Positions 6,432-12,805 of a stretch of 12,805 nucleotides of DNA are shown here, piece after piece. The DNA lies in assembly GCA_947177935.1 (NCBI GenBank), contig CAMWWG010000006.1, positions 1-12,805 on the forward strand. The letters are read 5' to 3'. The notes beneath the pieces were generated by a model. It had not been told where the DNA came from. It saw only the letters and a list, made by a program, of their open reading frames with translations, and did no database searches. The DNA comes from an uncultured Ruminococcus sp. (GTDB lineage: Bacteria > Bacillota > Clostridia > Oscillospirales > Ruminococcaceae). Each line of letters opens with the position of its first letter. Position 1 is the first letter of the stretch. The translations under genes and the position numbers were made by a program.

Positions 6432-7513
6432 ATAAAATTCTCCTGATCCTGCTTTGGAATGTTTCCGGTATTCTGTTTCCGGATGGATTTTGCAAATTGT
6501 CTGGTGCGGATGAATAACGGTACTAAAAATGCCAGTACCGGGAGCGCTGTGGAAGTGATCCCCTGTGTGATTCCGGGATTCAGAAACCATGCAAACAGAA
6601 GCATTCCGGCAAGAGATGCCGGAGCGGCGTATCGGTTCAGCGCCGGACACAGAACTTCTACCAGATGTCCCACGACACCCGTCTGCAAGGTGATATGCAG
6701 AATGAACAGCATCACGAAAACAAGAATATACAGCGCATCGGCTCTCTGCCCCTGTAATGGCTGTGAAAGTGTTGTCAGCATAAAGAACGGATAATCTGTG
6801 AATTGTGCTAATCTGCCGTTGACGGTAATGCTCAGGAACAGAATGAAAATACAAAATCCGGCTTTTGACAGCAAATAACTGTTCATTGCGGCATTTTTCC
6901 GGGTCTTTGCTTTATCTAATAAAACAAATGCTGTCACCAGTTCGCCGCTTAAAGAATTATAAATTTGAATCCCGTCCCAGAATCCGTTGCGTTCCAGAGC
7001 AATCCGGCTCAGGTCAATCCGTTTCCATGCGCCCAGAATCAGCACGGCAATGGATATTAAAAATAATCCCATGACAAACGGCGCAGATCTTGCCGTTGCA
7101 CGAAGTCCGCAGGAACTTGTATATAAACAAGTGAGTGTAATCAGGACTGCTGCCGTGAATTTGCCGGATGTGGGGAGCAATTGTGCCGGCGCTACATCCC
7201 AGAGCTGTAAAAATCCCTGTGCACCCCATAACAGAAAAAACAGGATATAGCAGATTCCCAGAATTTTATGGGATTTTATCATTTTTTCAAATGATCCGGA
7301 TTGTCTTGCCAGTGCCAGCATTGGCAGACATAACAGAATCTGCATCAGACATCCGGCGGCAATTCCAAGAATCTGACCTGTTCCGGACAATGCCGGGACA
7401 CAGATCACTGACCATGCGCCGGATAATAGTAAAATACAAAATAACTGACCGGAATTGCTGAATTTGCTGAATTTATTTTTATTAAAATCTTGATTTAAGT
7501 TAATTCTGCTCAT
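6428..7513 (-). CDS. gerB: GerB-type germinant receptor permease subunit
   Basis: This encodes 361 residues, the usual size for the GerAB group of the APC transporter superfamily. About ten hydrophobic helices are visible, roughly at 22-42, 47-69, 84-105, 118-136, 144-162, 187-204, 216-233, 261-284, 296-311 and 316-336, with a short basic C-terminal tail. In characterised receptors the B subunit is proposed to bind the nutrient germinant and to form an ion path. The ATG at 7513 lies inside the end of gerA (14-base overlap), with GGAGG (7520-7524, read on the minus strand) 6 bases upstream, so the ribosome site is within the gerA coding sequence. The TGA stop overlaps the gerC start. The germinant cannot be predicted. 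Confidence 0.9.
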   Translation of the reverse strand: MSRINLNQDFNKNKFSKFSNSGQLFCILLLSGAWSVICVPALSGTGQILGIAAGCLMQILLCLPMLALARQSGSFEKMIKSHKILGICYILFFLLWGAQGFLQLWDVAPAQLLPTSGKFTAAVLITLTCLYTSSCGLRATARSAPFVMGLFLISIAVLILGAWKRIDLSRIALERNGFWDGIQIYNSLSGELVTAFVLLDKAKTRKNAAMNSYLLSKAGFCIFILFLSITVNGRLAQFTDYPFFMLTTLSQPLQGQRADALYILVFVMLFILHITLQTGVVGHLVEVLCPALNRYAAPASLAGMLLFAWFLNPGITQGITSTALPVLAFLVPLFIRTRQFAKSIRKQNTGNIPKQDQENFI

Positions 7514-8963
7514 AGTATTCCTCCACCGTGAAATTCCCGGACTGCATTCTCCGGAAATTCACCCTTGTGGCAACGTCACGCATGGATCTTGCGACGAACG
7601 GTGCGAGCGGTACTGTTGCAGGAAAGCCGAAATTTTCCGTTGCGGCAAGATTGTATAGTGTCATCATTCCAAGCAGTCCGATCCCGAACAATCCCCACAA
7701 TCCGCCGGCAATGATGAATAAAATTCTCAGAATCGTGATCTGTGCATTCAGATCCGGCGTCACAAATCCCGCAATGACGGAAATCGCAACCATTGTGAGC
7801 ATAGGAGTGCTGATTAATCCAGATGAAACGGCGGCATCCCCGATAATTAATCCGGATACGATACTGACTGCACCGCCGACTGCTTTGGGCAGGCGCAGAC
7901 CGGCTTCCCGGATAATTTCATACATGATTAATACAAAAATGCTCTCCACCGGGAGCGACAGCGGTGCGCCGGATTCTGCATCTGTCAGAATCAGCAGGAG
8001 CGTGCTGTTGAGCAATTCCGGATGGTGCATGGAAACGGCAATATAAAATGCCGGGAGCAGAACGGCAAGCAGGAATGCAAGATATTTGATCCAACGGCTG
8101 AATGCTGCGTAGAATGGTTTGTAATTATAATCATCCAGTGTCTGGAAGTTTTCAATAAATAATTTCGGAATCACAATCACGAACGGCGTTCCGTCTATGA
8201 ATAGGGCAATTCTGCCCTCTAATAATTTGGAACACAGCACATCCGGTCTTTGCGTCAGGCTCACGCTGTCAAAAATACTTCCACGGCATTTCTCTAAAAA
8301 TGCCTGTAAATAGCCGGTTGACAAGACGGTTTCCAGTTCGGACGATTCCAGTTCTTTCTTGATTTGTCTTAATAATTGCGGCGGTACACGGTCGGACAGA
8401 TAACAAAGGCATATATCCGTCCGGCTCAGACTTCCCATCTGGGAGAGTTCAAACCGGAGCAAAGGCGTTTTCATTCTCCGGCGGAGCATGGACAGATTCG
8501 TGCGGATGGTTTCGACAAAGCCCTCCTGTGCGCCGAGAATGTTCTCCTCTCCGGAGGGTTCGCCGATGCTCCGTTTTTCATAACCCTGGACGCCAAATGC
8601 CAGGGCTTTGTTTTGTCCCTCAGCAAGCAGAATCACAAATCCGGAATGCAGTAACCTGAAAAAATCTCCGTAATTCCGGGCAACCGGTCTGTCCATAGAA
8701 AGCAGTAAATTATCCTGAATATGAGAAAATAATGCCTCGCAGGATAATTGACGGGGGATTTGCGTTAAAGGCTCGATAATTAAACTTGTAAGAATGGTTG
8801 TAGAGAACATTCCCTCACAGCCGCAGATGGCACAGGAGATGCCGCCGACGGTGATGGGATTAATTAACAGATCCGAACTGTTTCCGGCGATCTGCCGGAC
8901 AAATGCAATAGATTCCTGGAGCGCCGGGGGGATTTCCTGTTTCTGATAATTTTGGTAATTCAA
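7500..8963 (-). CDS. gerA: GerA-type spore germination protein
   Basis: This encodes 487 residues, normal for the GerA family. The N-terminal soluble part (about 1-285) carries the family blocks GNSSDLLI (27-34), GEPSGEENILGAQEGFVETIRTN (134-156) and LLEGRIALFIDGTPFVIVIP (247-266). The C-terminal part has about four to five membrane helices (about 293-312, 338-352, 363-380, 388-402, 410-438). GerA subunits assemble with B and C subunits in the spore inner membrane and are thought to form the ion channel opened by nutrients. The start is taken as TTG at 8963, with GGGTGA (8970-8975) 6 bases away; no ATG is available upstream, and the next Met is too deep in the domain. It is the first gene of a compact gerA-gerB-gerC operon. 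I could not identify a clear sporulation sigma-G promoter. Confidence 0.93.
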   Translation of the reverse strand: MNYQNYQKQEIPPALQESIAFVRQIAGNSSDLLINPITVGGISCAICGCEGMFSTTILTSLIIEPLTQIPRQLSCEALFSHIQDNLLLSMDRPVARNYGDFFRLLHSGFVILLAEGQNKALAFGVQGYEKRSIGEPSGEENILGAQEGFVETIRTNLSMLRRRMKTPLLRFELSQMGSLSRTDICLCYLSDRVPPQLLRQIKKELESSELETVLSTGYLQAFLEKCRGSIFDSVSLTQRPDVLCSKLLEGRIALFIDGTPFVIVIPKLFIENFQTLDDYNYKPFYAAFSRWIKYLAFLLAVLLPAFYIAVSMHHPELLNSTLLLILTDAESGAPLSLPVESIFVLIMYEIIREAGLRLPKAVGGAVSIVSGLIIGDAAVSSGLISTPMLTMVAISVIAGFVTPDLNAQITILRILFIIAGGLWGLFGIGLLGMMTLYNLAATENFGFPATVPLAPFVARSMRDVATRVNFRRMQSGNFTVEEYYEQN

Positions 8964-9014
8964 CTGTTTTCACCCGCTTTGATTTATCATGATTTTTAAA
9001 ATTATTTTTGCTTG

Positions 9015-9036
9015 TTTCTGCCGGATTATGCAGAAA
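9015..9036. promoter_or_regulatory. Perfect inverted repeat between gerA and capA
   Basis: TTTCTGC (9015-9021) and GCAGAAA (9030-9036) flank 8 bases in the space between the divergent gerA and CapA genes. It lies upstream of the capA promoter and about 50 bases before the gerA start. It could be a repressor operator or an RNA hairpin in the gerA leader; no regulator is encoded nearby. Confidence 0.35.
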
Positions 9037-9071
9037 TGATTTCAGATATTTTTAATTTATTTAAATTCTTG

Positions 9072-9100
9072 TTGCTTTTCGTCAAATTATGTGTTATAAT
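9072..9100 (+). promoter_or_regulatory. Promoter of the CapA-family gene
   Basis: TTGCTT (9072-9077), a 17-base spacer and TATAAT (9095-9100), with TGT directly before the -10. Transcription would start near 9107, about 42 bases before the ATG. Confidence 0.75.
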
Positions 9101-9148
9101 AAATTTGATTTAATTTCATTTAAAAATTTACAAGAAAGGGTGACTGTT

Positions 9149-10435
9149 ATGAAACGCTGTGCCGCAGTTGCGCTGACTGCCTTGTTGCTGACAGGCTGTA
9201 GTATCGGAAAAACAGAATCAGAAGATCATGTGATTGATATTTCCAGTATCGGTATTCCTGATCCCTCACAGGAAACGACAGAACCGCCGTTCCGGGCAAC
9301 CAGTGTGCATTTCGCCGCTGTCGGGGATAATCTGGTGTATTCTTATGTGTATCAAACGGCGCAGGAACACAATAATTCTAAAAAAAGGGATTATGATTTT
9401 CACTATTGCTATGAAAATATCGCTGACAGAATTGAAGAAGCGGATCTTGCATTTGTTAATATGGAAAGCATGATCTGCGGTGAGGGTTATGAAGTGACCG
9501 GCACAAAAATGAATTTCAATTCTCCCGTGGAACTGGGGAATGATTTGATTGATATCGGCTTTGATGTGTTCAATATCGGCAATAATCATATGCTTGACAA
9601 GGGCATGAATGCATTCGCTGCCAGTCTGGAATACTGGAAAGGACAGACCGAAGATCACGACGGAAAAATTGCCGTGATCGGGGGTTATCAGGATGAAGAA
9701 GATATGCAGGATTATCGGATTCTACGGTCTATGGGGCTTGATATCGGCTTTTTAGGGTATACGGAACACACAAACGGCTATCATCTTACGGAAGATTCTG
9801 ATTTACAGATTATTTATACAGACAATGAAGAACTCATGCAACAGCAGATTCAGGAACTTTCAAAGCAGACGGACTGCGTGATCGTTTCTGCGCACTGGGG
9901 CGAGGAGGACACGCATGAAGTGTCGGATTCCGTCAGGGAACTGGCACAGAAATTCATTGACTGGGGTGCGGATGTCGTCATCGGGACAGGTTCGCATACG
10001 CTCCAGACGATGGAATATCTTACCAGGGCGGACGGTTCACAGGGCTTTGTGTTTTATTCGCTTGGGAATTTCATTTCCGGACAGACGGATAATTTCAATA
10101 TGATCGGCGGACTGGGGAATTTTGAGATCTGCCGTGATACCGAGGGCGTTATCACAATTGAAAATGTGACGCTTACGCCGTTAATCACGCATTACGAAAA
10201 AGATATCACAGACGTCCGGATTTATCCGTATGAAGAATACACGGATAAATTAATTGAAAAGCATTATGTGCCGTATGCTCTGGGAGGTTCTGCCAAAACC
10301 TGGGATCGTGAGACGATTGACACCATCATTTCTGAAAATGTCCCGGCACAATTTCTGAGCACACCCATTCAGGAACACACAGAACCAGAATCCGAACCAG
10401 AATCCGGACTAGCATCGGAATCTGATTCCGAATAA
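9149..10435 (+). CDS. CapA-family (PGA_cap) lipoprotein, putative metallophosphatase fold
   Basis: This encodes 428 residues from ATG 9149, preceded by AAAGGGTGA. An upstream in-frame ATG at 9089 lies within the -10 region and is rejected. The N-terminus is a lipoprotein signal with lipobox LLTGC (Cys17), followed by an acidic linker, so the protein is likely tethered outside the cell. The PGA_cap domain covers about 52-345. Motifs in order are AAVGDN (Asp60), VNMES (Asn104, Glu106), NIGNNH (Asn146, His147), VSAHWGEE (His249, Glu252) and IGTGSHTLQ (His283). These match the metal-site pattern of calcineurin-like phosphoesterases seen in CapA proteins. The C-terminus ends in an acidic Glu-Pro-Ser run. 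The name comes from poly-gamma-glutamate capsule synthesis in Bacillus, but no capBC genes are present here, so a capsule role is not supported. Many such stand-alone genes have unknown function. Confidence 0.88.
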   Translation: MKRCAAVALTALLLTGCSIGKTESEDHVIDISSIGIPDPSQETTEPPFRATSVHFAAVGDNLVYSYVYQTAQEHNNSKKRDYDFHYCYENIADRIEEADLAFVNMESMICGEGYEVTGTKMNFNSPVELGNDLIDIGFDVFNIGNNHMLDKGMNAFAASLEYWKGQTEDHDGKIAVIGGYQDEEDMQDYRILRSMGLDIGFLGYTEHTNGYHLTEDSDLQIIYTDNEELMQQQIQELSKQTDCVIVSAHWGEEDTHEVSDSVRELAQKFIDWGADVVIGTGSHTLQTMEYLTRADGSQGFVFYSLGNFISGQTDNFNMIGGLGNFEICRDTEGVITIENVTLTPLITHYEKDITDVRIYPYEEYTDKLIEKHYVPYALGGSAKTWDRETIDTIISENVPAQFLSTPIQEHTEPESEPESGLASESDSE

Positions 10436-10587
10436 AAATTTTTAATTTTATTTCTGGATTTTTTTGTAATGTGTAAAATTTTTCCCTTTTTATCCGCTTT
10501 TTTTGGAGAGTCTGTTATTTTTATCGTCAAATTGTACAAAGTTTGCACCTGTTTTTCTGCGTTTTCACCAAAATGTCGGAAATCCTC
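10436..10587. other. T-rich gap after the CapA gene
   Basis: About 150 bases of A/T-rich sequence with several T runs (for example 10467-10473 and 10499-10504) but no GC-rich stem, so no clear terminator for the CapA gene. I see no gene here; an antisense open frame across it lacks a ribosome site. Confidence 0.5.
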
Positions 10588-10616
10588 TTGACTTATTCTC
10601 GCTTTTGCTCTATAAT
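10588..10616 (+). promoter_or_regulatory. Promoter of the scaC-scaA genes
   Basis: TTGACT (10588-10593), a 17-base spacer and TATAAT (10611-10616). It is the strongest promoter match ahead of the cohesin-dockerin gene and would give a leader of about 200 bases. Confidence 0.82.
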
Positions 10617-10621
10617 AATAA

Positions 10622-10820
10622 ATAGATAATTCGGGCTTTGTTGAGTCTCCTTGACTCACTTGACCTGATCAGATAAGATTGATGGCGGAACAAAAGAATA
10701 TTTAAGGCATATCTTAAAAATCAGGTGTTTATCTGAAAAATCACAGAGGAAGATTCTCTGTGTACAGGCGTTTGTAATTTTAAATTATAAACCCCGAAAC
10801 AATCTTAAGGAGGAACAAGA
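10622..10820 (+). promoter_or_regulatory. Long structured 5' leader of the scaC-like gene
   Basis: The leader contains four hairpin-type elements and ends in AAGGAGG (10807-10813). They are TGAGTC 10642-10647 with GACTCA 10653-10658; TTTAAG 10701-10706 with CTTAAA 10713-10718; and CACAGAG 10742-10748 with CTCTGTG 10756-10762. Two long-range pairings share bases: ACCTGAT 10663-10669 with ATCAGGT 10720-10726, and TCAGATAA 10669-10676 with TTATCTGA 10729-10736. Both are perfect and their order (A, B, A', B') allows either a pseudoknot or alternative folds. I recognise no known riboswitch class. Confidence 0.5.
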
Positions 10821-11603
10821 ATGAAGTTCACAAAAATTGCTGCAGGTCTCATGGCGGTCTCCATGATGGCTGCTGTCACATCTCAGGTCGCTTTTGCGGC
10901 TGATTCCGTTGTGCTCGAAGCGGAAAAGGTAACTGCTGCACAGGGCGAAGATTTTACGCTTACAGTCAATCTCAGTGGCGTTTCGGCTTCTGGTGTCAGT
11001 GCAGCGGAATTCGCTGTTACTTATGATGCATCCGTGATTACGATCAAGGATGTTGCGGCTGGTTCTATCGTCAACACAGATTCCGATGGATTTGATGAAG
11101 TCTCTATTTTCAAGGCTGATTTTTCCCAAGCTGGCAAGATCACTGTGTCTTATGGTACGATCGGCGATAACTGGATTGCTGCTGATGGAGCTTTCCTGAC
11201 CATTACAGGTACAGCATCGGGCGAAGATGGTTCATCCACTGCTGTCAACATTGTTCCGATGGGGCGTCCGCTCTATGACGGTGCAACAGATACCATTGAC
11301 GAGATTTATGTCGGTTCTCTTTCTTCTGACGGCGCTGTTTCCAATTATGATGTAACTGCAACGGCAGGCTCTGTTACCATCGGCGATGGCGGCGAACAGA
11401 AACCGCTGAAGAAAGGCGACGCAAATGAAGACGGTAACATTGACATCAGCGATGTGGTTCTTATGAACAGAGTCTATGTCGGCGTAGATAAGGTAACGGC
11501 GCAGGGTCTTGCAAATGCAGACATTGACGGCAGCGGCAAGATTGAATTGTCTGACTCCATGAACGTTCTGCGTTATCTGGTACATCTGGTGGAAGAACTG
11601 TAA
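10821..11603 (+). CDS. scaC: Secreted cohesin-dockerin adaptor scaffoldin, ScaC-like
   Basis: This encodes 260 residues with a strong AAGGAGG ribosome site. The signal peptide covers about 1-26, with cleavage after AFA. A single cohesin module (about 28-190) begins VVLEAEKVTAAQGEDFTLTV and contains the AEFAVTYDASVITI strand pair. After a very short linker comes a C-terminal dockerin (about 197-260) with two EF-hand-like calcium loops: DANEDGNIDISD (200-211) and DIDGSGKIELSD (234-245). A protein with one of each binds a scaffold through its dockerin and presents a different cohesin to enzymes. That is the known role of R. flavefaciens ScaC, which changes which enzymes the cellulosome carries. 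The gene lies just upstream of a larger scaffoldin, as scaC does. The domain calls are firm; orthology to ScaC is inferred from architecture and position. Confidence 0.88.
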   Translation: MKFTKIAAGLMAVSMMAAVTSQVAFAADSVVLEAEKVTAAQGEDFTLTVNLSGVSASGVSAAEFAVTYDASVITIKDVAAGSIVNTDSDGFDEVSIFKADFSQAGKITVSYGTIGDNWIAADGAFLTITGTASGEDGSSTAVNIVPMGRPLYDGATDTIDEIYVGSLSSDGAVSNYDVTATAGSVTIGDGGEQKPLKKGDANEDGNIDISDVVLMNRVYVGVDKVTAQGLANADIDGSGKIELSDSMNVLRYLVHLVEEL

Positions 11604-11717
11604 TCGACAGTGATTTTCATTTATCATCTAAATCTTTATCTAAATTTTTTGAATCCTGGCGGATGCGACATGATCCGCTGATTAAAAATTTCATCAACAG
11701 AAAGGAATTAATTAGTT
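11604..11717 (+). promoter_or_regulatory. scaC-scaA intergenic region with a hairpin
   Basis: The sequence ATCTAAAT occurs twice in tandem-like spacing near 11627-11646. A hairpin follows: GCGGAT (11659-11664) with ATCCGC (11673-11678) around an 8-base loop. There is no T tract after it, so it is not a standard terminator. It may be an mRNA processing or stabilising hairpin that sets different levels of the two proteins. No convincing separate promoter is seen. Confidence 0.45.
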
Positions 11718-12805
11718 ATGAAGAAGGTAATTTCTGCAATGACGGCTGCAATGATGACAGCCAGCGCATTTGCAAGCGTGCTCTCCGCATCCGCTTATAG
11801 TGCGGACGATGTCAGCTTTTATCTGAAAGCCATTCCGGGCGACGGTTACACAGTTTCAGAGGACGGCAAGACTGTTACATTTGCAAGTGCAGCAGATGCA
11901 GCAGGCAAGACAGTTGACATTCAGCACTTTATTGATGCTGACACAGCAAATCCGGCCATCAACTCATTCAGCTATATGATCACTGTCAGTGATGACAGCA
12001 TGATAAAAACACCGGAAGCTGGCGTTTCCCTGACAAATTCCATTGGTGAGACAAAAGAGTATACCGTTGGCGGTACAACATTCTCTACAGACAAATTTGT
12101 CAATACGTTTGGCTATCTGAACATGCTCAAAAAATTTGATTCCAACACTGGTACTTCAATTGAATCCAACCTGAGAAATCTTCTCTGGGAGCATGACGAA
12201 CCGGATTGCTACATCTTCAGCTGGGGCTGTGCTTTTAAAGATGGCAAGGAAAATGGCACAGAAACAGCACACTTTATGTCTGACAAGTCTGATGATCTTC
12301 CGACATCTCAATTTGCTCTGACAATGGCAGATGCCATTGTAGATGGTACTTATACAGTTGAATTTATGGAAGGCTATGAGGATCAGAATCAGGGTGGCTA
12401 CACCGTAACAACCTTTGTAAACGGCGGTAATACATCTGCAACAGCATTTACCCCGAGTACTCTGGAAGGCATTACCATCATTGTTGGAGATGGAAGTGTA
12501 ACTCCGCCTGACAGCTCCGATCCAGTTGACAGCTCCGATCCAGTTGACAGCTCCGATCCAGTTGACAGCTCCGATCCAGTTGAACCGCCGGTGGATGGCG
12601 ATCCGACAGAATATGCCTGGAAGATCGGCACAGAGACTTATGATCCTGAAAATCCGGCAGAATATGTCATGATTCCTGTCAATGTATGGAATGACCAGGG
12701 TATCAGCGGTTATAAAATGAGTGTCACAGTCAACGGCAAGGAACTGACCAATGCAACACAGGATGATTTCCCGTTCACATTGGCAATGTTCGACAAGGGT
12801 GACGC
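11718..12805 (+). CDS. scaA: Secreted scaffoldin, ScaA-like, 3' end outside the window
   Basis: The first 362 residues are visible and the frame is open to the window edge. AAAGGA lies 11 bases before the ATG, a rather long spacing. The signal peptide covers about 1-26 (cleavage near ASA). A domain of about 230 residues follows (about 28-262), rich in predicted beta strands, that I do not recognise; its last part, ending STLEGITIIVGDG, resembles the closing strands of cohesins. Four exact DSSDPV repeats (265-288) plus EPPVDGDP form a flexible linker. A new module starting near residue 298 (EYAWKIGTETYDPENPAEY, then IPVNVWNDQGISGYKMSV) has the look of the first strands of a cohesin. Position after scaC and the layout N-domain, linker, cohesin match ScaA of R. 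flavefaciens, but ScaB or another scaffoldin is possible, as the cohesin count and C-terminus are not visible. Confidence 0.75.
   Translation, partial: MKKVISAMTAAMMTASAFASVLSASAYSADDVSFYLKAIPGDGYTVSEDGKTVTFASAADAAGKTVDIQHFIDADTANPAINSFSYMITVSDDSMIKTPEAGVSLTNSIGETKEYTVGGTTFSTDKFVNTFGYLNMLKKFDSNTGTSIESNLRNLLWEHDEPDCYIFSWGCAFKDGKENGTETAHFMSDKSDDLPTSQFALTMADAIVDGTYTVEFMEGYEDQNQGGYTVTTFVNGGNTSATAFTPSTLEGITIIVGDGSVTPPDSSDPVDSSDPVDSSDPVDSSDPVEPPVDGDPTEYAWKIGTETYDPENPAEYVMIPVNVWNDQGISGYKMSVTVNGKELTNATQDDFPFTLAMFDKGD
12510..12581 (+). repeat. Four perfect 18-base tandem repeats coding a linker
   Basis: The unit beginning GACAGCTCCGAT occurs four times without a single base change (12510, 12528, 12546, 12564) and encodes DSSDPV each time. 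The unit length is a multiple of three, so copy-number change would alter linker length without breaking the frame. Confidence 0.95.

Noticed and set aside
10369..10659. A minus-strand frame between the CapA gene and the scaC promoter
   Set aside because: It begins inside the scaC leader, overlaps the scaC promoter and the CapA 3' end, and has a low-complexity Ser/Asp end that mirrors the CapA tail.
1..12805. CRISPR arrays, tRNA or rRNA genes, insertion sequences or phage genes
   Set aside because: No spaced direct repeats, tRNA-like arms, transposase or integrase frames or terminal repeats were seen. The only tandem repeat is the coding linker at 12510-12581.

Overview
The window looks like the chromosome of a cellulosome-forming Ruminococcus (Oscillospiraceae), probably close to R. 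flavefaciens. The main evidence is at the right end: a small secreted cohesin-dockerin protein is followed directly by a larger secreted scaffoldin. This is the scaC-scaA arrangement that opens the known R. flavefaciens sca cluster. Strong Shine-Dalgarno sites, sigma-A-type promoters with 17-base spacers, a GTP-type PEP carboxykinase and a GerA-type spore-germination operon all fit a Gram-positive clostridial anaerobe. The species is inferred, not proven.

Layout, left to right. (1) 97-981 encodes a secreted CAP/SCP-domain protein with its own promoter and a terminator-like hairpin. (2) 1162-2988 is pckA, GTP-dependent PEP carboxykinase, with a near-identical promoter and a classical terminator. 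(3) 2989-3682 holds no convincing gene. It carries a promoter and two successive, strongly structured segments that look like non-coding RNA: 3192-3425 is raiA-like in size and style, and 3461-3587 is unidentified. (4) 3683-4714 encodes a cytoplasmic zinc-ribbon/Sel1-like-repeat protein, followed by a terminator. (5) 4823-5437 encodes a maltose/galactoside O-acetyltransferase-type enzyme. It converges on (6) a minus-strand gerA-gerB-gerC operon (8963 down to 5457) for a nutrient germinant receptor, with overlapping, translationally coupled genes. (7) 9149-10435 is a divergently transcribed CapA-family lipoprotein. (8) 10588-12805 holds a promoter, a long structured leader, the scaC-like cohesin-dockerin gene and the first 1088 bases of a scaA-like scaffoldin, which runs off the window.

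How they fit together. PEP carboxykinase probably feeds the PEP-oxaloacetate branch towards succinate in this fibre fermenter. The sca genes supply the surface machinery for plant cell wall breakdown. The CAP and CapA proteins belong to the cell envelope. The ger operon implies the strain descends from, or still is, a spore former. The most novel material is the RNA-like region at 3160-3600 and the scaC leader, which has two mutually exclusive long-range pairings.
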